A DNA stretch of 5,943 bases from Planctomycetota bacterium (lineage in GTDB: Bacteria > Planctomycetota > Phycisphaerae > FEN-1346): the NCBI GenBank assembly GCA_026386995.1, contig JAPLMO010000223.1, positions 1 through 5,943 of the forward strand. Direction: 5' to 3'. Below the pieces are notes generated by a model that did no database searches, had not been told where the DNA came from, and saw only the letters and a list, made by a program, of their open reading frames with translations. Below, one piece after another: positions 1 to 5,791 of this stretch (within the stretch, counting starts at the first letter, position 1; every line of letters starts with the position of its first letter). The position numbers and the translations under genes were made by a program.

Positions 1-1721
1 TTGATGGCTTCGGGGACCGCAGGGGCCGCGACCGGCGTCGGGTCGCTCGGCTTCGGCGCCACCTGCGTCGGCGGAGGCGGAGGCGGAAACAACGGGGCCG
101 GCGGCGGGGGCGGCGGGGGCGGCGGGGGCAGGTCGGCCGCAACCTTCAACTCGCCGCCGATCATTCGCAGTCGCGCTCGGCGCAGTTCCATCGCCCCGGA
201 ATGCACGCACACCAGCGGCGCGTTCAGTCTCGTCAGATCCGCCGACAGGCCGCTTGTCAGGGCCGTGGCCGGCCCGCGCCACTTAATGTGCGGCTTGCCG
301 TCCAGCGTAACGAAAACCTCCATCTGATCGCCGCGCGGCAGGACCCTGACGGCGGCGACGTACTCACGGCCGTTCTCCAGAGTGCCCGGCTGCACCGTGG
401 TCTCGTTGTTCCTCGGGCCCTTATTGTTGACACGGTCCAGGCCGGAACACTCGCCTTTGAACCAACTCAGTTGCAGGCCGCAACTGGTCGTTCCCATGGG
501 CAGGTGGATTCCGATCGCATCGTTGCCCAGGGTTCGCACAAAGGCGATCTCCAACTCGTAGGCGCCCTCGGGAGTCATCGGGATCATGATGCGGGCCCAC
601 GCGCGCACCTCTTCAGAGACCATGGCGCCGTTCTTCGTCTCCCACTTCCCAGTGACGGCGTGCTTGTCGGAGTTGATGAGCGGCATGCAATCGATCCACT
701 TGCCGGGTGGCGGCGCGGACGCGGCCCCTAGCGGCAGGGCGGCCATCGCCTCGCCGACCTTGGCCAGGGCCAGCGTGGCGGTGGTCCGCGTCATGTCCTC
801 GGCAGCGTGCAACTCGATGAACCGCTGGTAGTACGCCCTGGCCCGCGCCAAGAGCGCGCCTTTGACGGCGACGGTGGTCGTCCGGTCGGCCATGCCGCGG
901 TACCAGTCGCCGAGCGGGGCGCAGACGGCCTCGGGAACCTGGTCGAGCGGCTTGGCGGCCTCGGGCAGAAGTTTGCGGGTCGTCTCGTCGGCGCCGGCGT
1001 CGAGCAGTTTGGCCGCCTCGGCCGGGTTATCCAGGTCCACCAGGTATACGCGGAGGAGGTCCTTGCGTGCGGCGGCGTCCTGCGGGTTGGCCTCCAACCT
1101 GGCCTTCAGGGTGGCAACCTGTTTCTGCTTCTCGTACCGCCCGTAGACAGCGCCGTAGCGGGCCTGGATGTCCGCCTTGGAAGATGACCCGATGGCGACC
1201 GCGATGCCGAGGGCCTGCCGGAGGGATTCGACCGCGCCGTCGAGGTTGCCGGCCTCGACCTGGGCATCGGCGGCGGCCGCGAGCGAGTCGATCAAGTTTT
1301 CGCCGAGGCGGGTTTTTTCGTCGCCCTTGGCCACGGGGAACATCTTGACCTGCACCGCCAGGATCTTCGCGGCGCATTCGGCCTTCTTTTCGGGAACCTT
1401 CTCGGCCTCGAGTTCCATCGCCGCCTGGGCGGTCCCGTAGCCGCTGGAATCCTTCATCGCCAGGTCATAGATGTTCTGGCAGATGACGGCAACGAGCGCG
1501 GGCGGATTGCCGGACATGCGCGCGGCCTCCATGAGGCGCGCCGCCAGCGCGGCATCGTCGGCCCCCGTGAGCGTGGCCGAGACGCGCTTCACCTCGTCGC
1601 CGTAGAGCGAATCGAAAGCGGTCTGGGCGTCGGCAGCCTCCTCGGCCATCGCCTGCGATGCGGCGAAGAGAACTGCGGCAACTATGCCAAGTCGTGTCGT
1701 CAGCATCACCGTTGTCCCCAT
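1..1721 (-). CDS. Secreted helical-repeat / concanavalin A-like domain protein of unknown function (3' end outside window)
   Basis: The frame is open from ATG at 1721 to the left edge: 573 codons with no stop, so the C-terminus is missing. The N-terminus is a signal peptide, with Arg10, a hydrophobic stretch LGIVAAVLFAA, and an AMA site predicting cleavage after residue 26, so the protein should be exported. An in-frame ATG at 1706 (Met6) would give a shorter, equally good signal peptide; neither start has a convincing Shine-Dalgarno. Residues about 30-330 are Ala/Leu-rich and helical, TPR-like, including a segment around LGDWYRGMAD and ARAYYQRFIE. Residues about 342-525 (from KWIDCMPLI to RARLRMIGGEL) look like a beta-sandwich lectin/glucanase-like domain, with the phrase LENGREYVAAVRVL and a DGKP turn. 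This pairing resembles planctomycete proteins I recall, but I cannot name a function or see catalytic residues. Residues 532-551 hold ten prolines, APLF, then six prolines, followed by a Pro/Ala-rich linker. The gene has its own promoter and lies 118 bases downstream of the ppiC-type gene, on the same strand. Confidence 0.88.
   Translation of the reverse strand, partial: MGTTVMLTTRLGIVAAVLFAASQAMAEEAADAQTAFDSLYGDEVKRVSATLTGADDAALAARLMEAARMSGNPPALVAVICQNIYDLAMKDSSGYGTAQAAMELEAEKVPEKKAECAAKILAVQVKMFPVAKGDEKTRLGENLIDSLAAAADAQVEAGNLDGAVESLRQALGIAVAIGSSSKADIQARYGAVYGRYEKQKQVATLKARLEANPQDAAARKDLLRVYLVDLDNPAEAAKLLDAGADETTRKLLPEAAKPLDQVPEAVCAPLGDWYRGMADRTTTVAVKGALLARARAYYQRFIELHAAEDMTRTTATLALAKVGEAMAALPLGAASAPPPGKWIDCMPLINSDKHAVTGKWETKNGAMVSEEVRAWARIMIPMTPEGAYELEIAFVRTLGNDAIGIHLPMGTTSCGLQLSWFKGECSGLDRVNNKGPRNNETTVQPGTLENGREYVAAVRVLPRGDQMEVFVTLDGKPHIKWRGPATALTSGLSADLTRLNAPLVCVHSGAMELRRARLRMIGGELKVAADLPPPPPPPPPPAPLFPPPPPPTQVAPKPSDPTPVAAPAVPEAI
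69..128 (-). repeat. Polyproline-encoding low-complexity tract
   Basis: The minus strand reads CCG/CCC/CCT codons: ten Pro codons (128-99), then Ala-Pro-Leu-Phe (98-87), then six Pro codons (86-69). It lies inside the secreted protein gene, just after the lectin-like domain. It probably encodes an extended, rigid linker to whatever lies C-terminal outside the window. Polyproline runs of this length stall ribosomes unless EF-P acts, so translation probably depends on EF-P here. The plus strand shows the same tract as a G-rich run. Confidence 0.85.
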
Positions 1722-1752
1722 GAAGGTGAAACCCGCCTGAAGACAGAAAAGG

Positions 1753-1780
1753 ATTCTACCTTCTATGACGCACCGGACAA
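1753..1780 (-). promoter_or_regulatory. Sigma70-like promoter for the secreted protein gene
   Basis: On the minus strand, TTGTCC (1780-1775) and TAGAAT (1758-1753) are separated by 16 bases. The -10 box matches TATAAT at five of six positions and the -35 box matches TTGACA at four. Transcription would start near 1746, giving a leader of about 25 bases to the ATG at 1721. The flanking sequence is locally A/T-richer than its surroundings. Confidence 0.55.
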
Positions 1781-1801
1781 CCTTTTGTTCGCGCGGGCTG
1801 A

Positions 1802-1826
1802 GGCGTTATCGCCGGGGGCTAAATAT
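1802..1826 (+). repeat. Solo copy (copy 1) of the GGGGGCTAAATA hairpin repeat
   Basis: A 4-bp stem GGCG-TTAT-CGCC (1802-1813) is directly followed by the 12-base core GGGGGCTAAATA (1814-1825) and a T. Copy 3 at 2954-2977 has the same plan: GGTG-TATT-CACC, then the same core. The outer GCCCCC arm seen in copy 3 is not preserved here, so this copy looks degenerate or half-length. It sits 14 bases past the stop codon of the ppiC-type gene and upstream of the promoter of the next gene. It could help end ppiC transcripts, but no T tract follows the stem in either direction. Confidence 0.6.
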
Positions 1827-1839
1827 GGCCGGGGGCCGC

Positions 1840-2670
1840 CTACGTCACATCCTCCACCTTTGCCGCAGCCCGCAGGCCGTCGAGAAACTTCTCGATGGCC
1901 GCGTTGCGGTCATCGGTCACCAGGCGGGCCCGGATGTAGCCGTCCACCTCCTCCAAACTCGCGGGACCCGAGGGCTTGCGGTCAAAGACCTTGACGATAT
2001 GGAACCCGTAGCGCGTGGCGAAGATATCGCTCACCTCGCCCGGCTTCATCTTGAAGACCGTGTTCTCGAAATCCTCGACCATCCGGCCGAGCGCGAACCA
2101 GCCCAGGTCGCCGCCGTTCTCCGGGCAGTCGGAGTACTTGACGGCGAGCGCGGCAAAGTCGGCGCCGGCGGCCAGGTCCTCTTTCGCCTTCCGCAGTGCC
2201 TCCTCGCACACCTCGGGCGGCTTGCAGGGGGTGACGTGCTTGACCAGGTGGGCCGCATGCACACGCTCGGGCAGCGCGAACTCCTTGAGGTTCTCCTGGT
2301 AGAACTTGCGGACCGCCTCCTCGGTGGGCGGCGGGAGGTCCTTGCCGGCCTCGTCCAGCAGGCGGCGAGCACGCAGGCTGAGTTCGATGTTGGCCCGGAC
2401 GTCGGCGGGGACGTCGGGACCAGGCTCGCGGCCGGTGCCGCGGATGGCCGCATCGACTTCCTCGGGCGTGACGGGGTGCGGGTCGGCCTTGGCGGCCTGC
2501 TCCAGCAAGGTCCGCTCGATGATGTTCTCGCGGGCCCATTCCTGGAGGCGTGCCTCGCGTGTGGCGGGCGCCTCGTCGGCGAACGCCTGCTCGAACTGCG
2601 GCCGCATGCGCTCCGTTTCCTCGTGGACCGCCTTCTCGTCGATGCGTTCGCCGTTGACCAGAATGGCCAT
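1840..2670 (-). CDS. Parvulin (PpiC)-type peptidyl-prolyl cis-trans isomerase
   Basis: This complete gene encodes 276 residues from ATG at 2670 to TAG at 1842-1840. Proteins of this family catalyse cis-trans isomerisation of Xaa-Pro bonds and act as folding helpers. Residues about 1-125 form a helical SurA/PrsA-like chaperone segment (MAILVNGERI, then long amphipathic helices). The parvulin domain spans about 134-233: VHAAHLVKH (137-145), FAALAVKYSDCPENGGDLGW (172-191), the Met-Lys-Pro-Gly-Glu turn (208-212) and YGFHIVKV (221-228), with the usual two histidines at 141 and 224. A short helical tail follows. The start is chosen because AGGAG lies five bases upstream and the family-like NGERI begins at once. 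The frame stays open 98 codons further upstream, but that stretch crosses repeats. There is no signal peptide or lipobox, which is unusual beside SurA or PrsA; the architecture is closer to cytoplasmic NifM-like parvulins. No nif gene is present, so the client is unknown. Confidence 0.92.
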   Translation of the reverse strand: MAILVNGERIDEKAVHEETERMRPQFEQAFADEAPATREARLQEWARENIIERTLLEQAAKADPHPVTPEEVDAAIRGTGREPGPDVPADVRANIELSLRARRLLDEAGKDLPPPTEEAVRKFYQENLKEFALPERVHAAHLVKHVTPCKPPEVCEEALRKAKEDLAAGADFAALAVKYSDCPENGGDLGWFALGRMVEDFENTVFKMKPGEVSDIFATRYGFHIVKVFDRKPSGPASLEEVDGYIRARLVTDDRNAAIEKFLDGLRAAAKVEDVT

Positions 2671-2675
2671 GCGTG

Positions 2676-2680
2676 CTCCT
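2676..2680 (-). promoter_or_regulatory. Ribosome binding site of the ppiC-type gene
   Basis: On the minus strand AGGAG lies five bases before the ATG at 2670. This decides the start against the much longer upstream reading frame, whose first ATG at 2964 falls inside a repeat arm. Confidence 0.7.
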
Positions 2681-2691
2681 CGATGGGTCAG

Positions 2692-2738
2692 GTGCAACTT
2701 TGCGCGGCGGGTCTCCCGACCTGCCGCGCACGTTGCAC
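2692..2738. repeat. GC-rich hairpin A (two-tier palindrome)
   Basis: The inner stem pairs GCGCGGCGGGTC (2702-2713) with GACCTGCCGCGC (2718-2729) around the loop TCCC, with one G-T wobble, and T2701-A2730 extends it. After a 2x1 internal bulge, an outer stem pairs GTGCAAC (2692-2698) with GTTGCAC (2732-2738). Its reverse complement differs from hairpin B at only two of 28 core positions. It ends 22 bases upstream of the ppiC start and would lie in that gene's 5' leader if the promoter call at 2822-2850 is right. Confidence 0.8.
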
Positions 2739-2763
2739 TGTTGGTTGTGCGCAGGCACTTCTC

Positions 2764-2791
2764 GCGCGGCGGGTCAGGAGACCCGCCGCGC
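2764..2791. repeat. GC-rich hairpin B (perfect 12-bp palindrome)
   Basis: GCGCGGCGGGTC (2764-2775) pairs perfectly with GACCCGCCGCGC (2780-2791) around the loop AGGA. It is a sister copy of hairpin A, which lies 25 bases away. No T tract follows on either strand, so a classical intrinsic terminator is unlikely. It looks like a dispersed palindromic (REP-like) repeat. Confidence 0.8.
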
Positions 2792-2821
2792 AAGCGATGG
2801 AACCAGGCACCCACTCGCGGC

Positions 2822-2850
2822 ATTCTAGCCGAAGGAGGGCCGGGCGGGAA
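2822..2850 (-). promoter_or_regulatory. Candidate promoter for the ppiC-type gene
   Basis: The minus strand has TAGAAT at 2827-2822, identical to the -10 box proposed for the neighbouring gene. The hexamer 17 bases upstream, TTCCCG (2850-2845), is a poor -35 box. Transcription from here would give a leader of roughly 145 bases containing hairpins B and A. The weak -35 keeps confidence low. Confidence 0.35.
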
Positions 2851-2887
2851 GAGGTCACTTGCCTCGCTTGCCGCGCCGCGCCCGTCA

Positions 2888-2977
2888 TATTTAGCCCCCC
2901 GTGAATACTCGGGGGGCCGAACGTTGGGGTGCGCGTGTCGCCGTGCCGCCCCCGGTGTATTCACCGGGGGCTAAATA
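2888..2977. repeat. 90-base inverted doublet of the GGGGGCTAAATA repeat (REPIN/MITE-like; copies 2 and 3)
   Basis: The left end (2888-2917) begins TATTTAGCCCCCC and the right end (2948-2977) ends GGGGGCTAAATA. The reverse complement of the right end matches the left end at 27 of 30 positions. Each end folds on its own. On the left, GCCCCCCG (2894-2901) pairs with CGGGGGGC (2910-2917) around TGAATACT. On the right, GCCCCCGGTG (2948-2957) pairs with CACCGGGGGC (2962-2971) around TATT. About 30 unrelated bases lie between the ends. No target-site duplication is obvious, though both ends begin with TA. Two inverted hairpin repeats forming a doublet match the layout of REPINs, which RAYT transposases mobilise. 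A mini inverted-repeat transposon is the alternative. Confidence 0.7.
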
Positions 2978-3024
2978 AGCACATGGCGCGCATGGCGGCC
3001 GGGCGAGGGTACCGGGAAATGGGC

Positions 3025-3053
3025 TTGATTCGCCTGCCGGGGGGGCGTAGATT
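3025..3053 (+). promoter_or_regulatory. Sigma70-like promoter for mreD
   Basis: TTGATT (3025-3030) and TAGATT (3048-3053) are separated by 17 bases. The -35 box matches the consensus at four of six positions, as does the -10 box, in a strongly G/C-rich background. Transcription would start near 3060, giving a leader of about 54 bases. The same arrangement recurs before mrdA. Confidence 0.55.
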
Positions 3054-3103
3054 CGGCTGTATTGACCGCCCGCAGTTCACGGCTCGCGGCCTTGCGGCTA
3101 ATC

Positions 3104-3107
3104 GAGG
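3104..3107 (+). promoter_or_regulatory. Ribosome binding site of mreD
   Basis: GAGG lies six bases before the ATG at 3114, supporting that start codon. Confidence 0.6.
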
Positions 3108-3113
3108 TTTTCG

Positions 3114-3641
3114 ATGCGCTGGCTCCTGGTGACGATTCTGGCCTACGGGTGTCTGCTGATCGAGAGGTCCGTGTTCTGGCCGGGCGGGCTGGCCGTTCAG
3201 GTGGACCAGCACTGGGCGCGCCCGGACCTCGTGCTGCTCGTGGGGCTGTTTCTGGCGTTCTTTTTCGAGCCACGCCAGGTCTTCGTGGCGGGGTGGTGCC
3301 TGGGCCTCGCATCGGACTTTGCGTACCTGGCCGGCCCGCTGGGCCTGAAGGCCCTGCTGTTCTGCCTGGCGCTGGCGGCCATCAGCGCCGTGCGCAGCGA
3401 GTTGCCCCGCACGCGGATCTGGTTCCAGTTCTTCGCGGCGATGGTGCTGGTGTTCGCGGTGCACCTGGCATGGTACGTGATTGCGCGGCTGGCGGCCGGG
3501 GCCGGCCTGTGGCTGGTGCGGTCGGCCGAGGAGGCGATACTCGACAGCCTCTTCTCGGCGGTCCTGGCGCCGTACCTGTTCTGGGCATTCACGGCGTTTC
3601 GCGGGCCGTTGGGGATTGCCGTGCCGTCGCGCTCGAAGTAG
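3114..3641 (+). CDS. mreD: Rod shape-determining protein MreD
   Basis: This complete gene encodes 175 residues ending in TAG. MreD is an inner-membrane component of the elongasome, which with MreB, MreC, RodA and PBP2 directs lateral peptidoglycan synthesis. The protein is almost entirely hydrophobic. Likely membrane segments lie at about 3-16, 38-51, 55-72, 76-92, 103-127 and 140-161. The family-like core is RPDLVLLVGLFLAFF (36-50), a GWCLGLASDFAYL segment (60-72), then GPLGLKALLFCLAL (74-87), matching the usual PDL... and LxGLLxD...GPLG pattern. Length is typical for MreD (about 160-180). It has its own promoter and Shine-Dalgarno, and mrdA follows 70 bases later in the same direction. mreC, which normally precedes mreD, is absent; the upstream neighbour is a divergent ppiC-type gene. 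Assignment of short membrane proteins by pattern carries some risk, but the mrdA neighbour strongly supports it. Confidence 0.85.
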   Translation: MRWLLVTILAYGCLLIERSVFWPGGLAVQVDQHWARPDLVLLVGLFLAFFFEPRQVFVAGWCLGLASDFAYLAGPLGLKALLFCLALAAISAVRSELPRTRIWFQFFAAMVLVFAVHLAWYVIARLAAGAGLWLVRSAEEAILDSLFSAVLAPYLFWAFTAFRGPLGIAVPSRSK

Positions 3642-3655
3642 CGCTACAACGCAAC

Positions 3656-3684
3656 TTGATTTCCCGCCCCCACTGCTTTAGGAT
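3656..3684 (+). promoter_or_regulatory. Sigma70-like promoter for mrdA
   Basis: TTGATT (3656-3661) and TAGGAT (3679-3684) are separated by 17 bases, the same -35 hexamer and spacing as at mreD. Transcription would start near 3691, about 20 bases before the mrdA ATG. This suggests mrdA can be expressed independently of mreD. Seven-base complementary arms, GATGCCC (3682-3688) and GGGCATC (3699-3705), overlap the -10 region and may be coincidental. Confidence 0.5.
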
Positions 3685-3711
3685 GCCCTCGTCGGTTGGG
3701 GCATCTACTCA

Positions 3712-5751
3712 ATGTATGCAACTCGCCTGAAGGCGGTCATGGTCGTGCTGGGGCTGGGCGTCTTCCTCCTGGGCGGAAGCCTCTTTTACCTTCAGGTCTT
3801 CCAGGGCACGTGGTTCCGCGAGGAGGCCGCGGGCAACCTGAGGCGCAAGCCCGGCTTCCCGCCGACGGTCCGCGGGAGCATCTTCGACCGTAACGGCCTC
3901 GTCCTGGCGCAGGACACCGGCGGCTTCGACGTGGCCGTCTACCTCCCCTTCATCGAGATGCCCGACGACTTCGTCGCACACATGGCCCGGCAATGGCGCG
4001 TCCCGCCCGAGGAGGTCCGCGGGCGGGTCGAACGGATGTGGGCGGAACTGGCGCGGCTGACGCACGTGCCGCCCGAGGAACTGGTGCGGCGGACCGAGAC
4101 GATCCGGGCCCGCGTCGAGTTCATCCGCCAAGCCGTCGAGAAAGTACACGGCCGGCGGATCCGCATCCCCGAGGAAACCTACGGCGAGCCCTCCTCTGCC
4201 GCGCACCCGATCGTCTACGACGTCGACCTGGCGGCCGTGGGCGCCATCACCAGCCGCCCGGAGGAGTTTCCGGGCCTGGTGATCGAGAGCACCCGCAAAC
4301 GCGAGTACCCGTACAGCGCGGTGGCGCCGCACATCACCGGGCGCCTGGGCGAAGTCGCCCCCGAGGAACTCACCGGACCTCTGAACGCCGAGCACCCGCC
4401 GGGGGACCTCAGGCGGTACTGGCCCGGCGACTGGATCGGCCGCGGCGGCATCGAAGGAGGCTGCGAGGAGAGGCTCCGCGGGGCACGCGGGCTTATCCAG
4501 AAAGGCATCGAGGGGAACCTCCTGGAGGACATTCCGCCCGTCCCCGGGCAGGACGTGCACCTCGCCCTCGACATCGCTCTCCAGAGCGACGTGGAGGAGA
4601 TCCTCGATCATCCGCCGGCCGGCGTCACGATCAAACGCGGGTGCGCGGCCGTCGTCCTCGACTGCCGCACAGGCGAGGCACTGGTCCTGGCGACCGCCCC
4701 GCGGTACGACCAGCGGTCGTTCCAGGCGAACTTTGCGGACCTCCTGAAGGACCCCGCCCGGCCGCTCGTGAACCGTGCCGTGTCGGGCCTGTACCCGCTG
4801 GGGTCGGTCTTCAAGGCCGTGACGACAACCGCCGCTCTGCACGAGGGCGTCATCACGCCACAGACCGTCTTTACGTGCGAGGGCGTCCTTGACCCGGCCC
4901 ATCCGAACCGGTTCGGCTGCGACGTGTTCCGCAGCCGCGGGTCCGTGCACGGCCCGCTGCCGCTGCGCACGGCCATACAGAAATCGTGCAATGTGTATTT
5001 CTACCACGCAGCGGAGGCCCTCTCACGCAACGAGGCGGGCCGCCTGGACCTGAAAGCCGGCTCTGTGCGGCTCCAGGCGTGGGCCGCACGCCTCGGCCTG
5101 GGGCGGCCCACGGGCGTCGGCCTGGGCGGCGAGCCGGCCGGGAACCTCTCGGTCGGCGACCCGCGGAACCTGGCCGTCGGCCAGGGCGAACTCCTCGTGA
5201 CGCCGCTTCAGGTGGCCCAACTGTACGGCCTCGTGGCCACCGACGGCCGCATGCCCCCTGTCCGCCTCATCCGTGACGGCGAGCCCGCACAGCGGCCGCC
5301 GCTGGGCCTGAACCCGCGGCTCATGGCGGTCCTGAGGGACGGCCTTACGGCGGTCGTCAACGAGCAGGGCGGAACGGGCTACGCCACCGCCTACCTGCCG
5401 GACATCCGCTTCGCGGGCAAGACCGGCACCGCCCAGAGCGGCCGGAGCGACCCGCACGCGTGGTTCGCCGGGTTCGCCCCCGCCGAGAATCCCCGCGTCG
5501 CCTTCGCGGTTATCGTGGAGTACGGCGGCCACGGCGGAACGGCGGCCGGCCCCGTCGCCCGCGAGATCGTCAAGGCGTGCCAGGCACACGGCTACCTCGC
5601 CGACCGGCCGCGATCCGACACCACCGCCGACTCGCCGCCCAACGGCAAGAACGGCAACGGAAAACCGAAGAACGGCAAGCGCAACGGCGTCTTCGAGCAG
5701 CACCTACCACCGGCCTCCCTCGACCGGGCCGCACCCCAGCCGGTCGGGTGA
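3712..5751 (+). CDS. mrdA: Penicillin-binding protein 2 (elongasome D,D-transpeptidase)
   Basis: This complete gene encodes 679 residues ending in TGA; E. coli PBP2 has 633. It is the class B transpeptidase that cross-links new lateral-wall peptidoglycan with RodA and the MreBCD complex. Residues 1-8 are basic, followed by one membrane anchor (about 9-29) and a periplasmic body. The dimerisation (pedestal) domain begins at RGSIFDRNG (54-62). A charged helical head region lies at about 83-165, then PGLVIESTRKREYPY (187-201) and GRGGIEGGCEERLRG (243-257). All three catalytic motifs are intact: SVFK (365-368, nucleophile Ser365), SCN (425-427) and KTGT (570-573). After the transpeptidase domain a polar tail from about 631 carries Asn-Gly-Lys repeats. 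The first ATG is kept because it places Arg5 and Lys7 before the membrane segment. It lacks a clear Shine-Dalgarno, and Met10 (3739) is an alternative. The gene lies 70 bases after mreD with its own promoter, and rodA does not follow it. Confidence 0.95.
   Translation: MYATRLKAVMVVLGLGVFLLGGSLFYLQVFQGTWFREEAAGNLRRKPGFPPTVRGSIFDRNGLVLAQDTGGFDVAVYLPFIEMPDDFVAHMARQWRVPPEEVRGRVERMWAELARLTHVPPEELVRRTETIRARVEFIRQAVEKVHGRRIRIPEETYGEPSSAAHPIVYDVDLAAVGAITSRPEEFPGLVIESTRKREYPYSAVAPHITGRLGEVAPEELTGPLNAEHPPGDLRRYWPGDWIGRGGIEGGCEERLRGARGLIQKGIEGNLLEDIPPVPGQDVHLALDIALQSDVEEILDHPPAGVTIKRGCAAVVLDCRTGEALVLATAPRYDQRSFQANFADLLKDPARPLVNRAVSGLYPLGSVFKAVTTTAALHEGVITPQTVFTCEGVLDPAHPNRFGCDVFRSRGSVHGPLPLRTAIQKSCNVYFYHAAEALSRNEAGRLDLKAGSVRLQAWAARLGLGRPTGVGLGGEPAGNLSVGDPRNLAVGQGELLVTPLQVAQLYGLVATDGRMPPVRLIRDGEPAQRPPLGLNPRLMAVLRDGLTAVVNEQGGTGYATAYLPDIRFAGKTGTAQSGRSDPHAWFAGFAPAENPRVAFAVIVEYGGHGGTAAGPVAREIVKACQAHGYLADRPRSDTTADSPPNGKNGNGKPKNGKRNGVFEQHLPPASLDRAAPQPVG
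5641..5688 (+). repeat. Asn-Gly-Lys low-complexity tract in the PBP2 tail
   Basis: The unit AACGGC recurs four times with AAG, CGC and CCG codons, encoding residues 644-659 (N, G, K, with P and R). The segment is strongly basic and should be disordered in the periplasm. It lies beyond the transpeptidase fold and is absent from E. coli PBP2. Confidence 0.7.
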
Positions 5752-5761
5752 GGGCTCACCA

Positions 5762-5776
5762 TATTTAGCCCCCCGA
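5762..5776 (-). repeat. Solo copy (copy 4) of the GGGGGCTAAATA repeat core
   Basis: TATTTAGCCCCC (5762-5773) is the reverse complement of the 12-base core shared by all copies. No companion hairpin arm is visible beside it. It starts 11 bases after the mrdA stop. A small palindrome GGTGA-GGGC-TCACC (5747-5760) that includes the mrdA stop codon directly precedes it. Confidence 0.65.
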
Positions 5777-5791
5777 GACGGCTTCGTTCAA

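Noticed and set aside
61..135. Plus-strand G-rich run as a possible G-quadruplex or Gly-rich peptide gene
   Set aside because: It is fully explained by Pro codons on the minus strand. The plus-strand Gly-rich frame has no other support.
1765..2904. A 379-codon plus-strand open frame opposite the ppiC-type gene
   Set aside because: It is the antisense shadow of a recognisable parvulin. It has no domain of its own and runs through repeats at both ends.
2671..2964. A 98-codon N-terminal extension of the ppiC-type gene
   Set aside because: The frame is open but crosses both palindromes and the right arm of the doublet, and its ATG lies in a repeat arm. A good ribosome binding site supports the start at 2670.
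2692..2977. Regularly spaced palindromes as a possible CRISPR array
   Set aside because: There are only two copies each of two unrelated families. They are in inverted rather than direct orientation, the spacing is irregular, and no cas gene is present.
2929..3132. A 67-codon plus-strand frame upstream of mreD
   Set aside because: It starts inside the repeat doublet, crosses the mreD promoter and ribosome binding site, and has no recognisable protein features.
3682..3705. A hairpin with 7-bp arms before mrdA as a riboswitch or attenuator
   Set aside because: It is short, overlaps the proposed -10 box and has no recognisable aptamer features. Chance complementarity is likely at this base composition.
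3709..5007. A long (432-codon) open frame on the minus strand opposite mrdA
   Set aside because: It is antisense to a clear PBP2 with all catalytic motifs. Its product is a featureless Asp/Arg/Gly/Ala mix, typical of the opposite frame of GC-rich genes.
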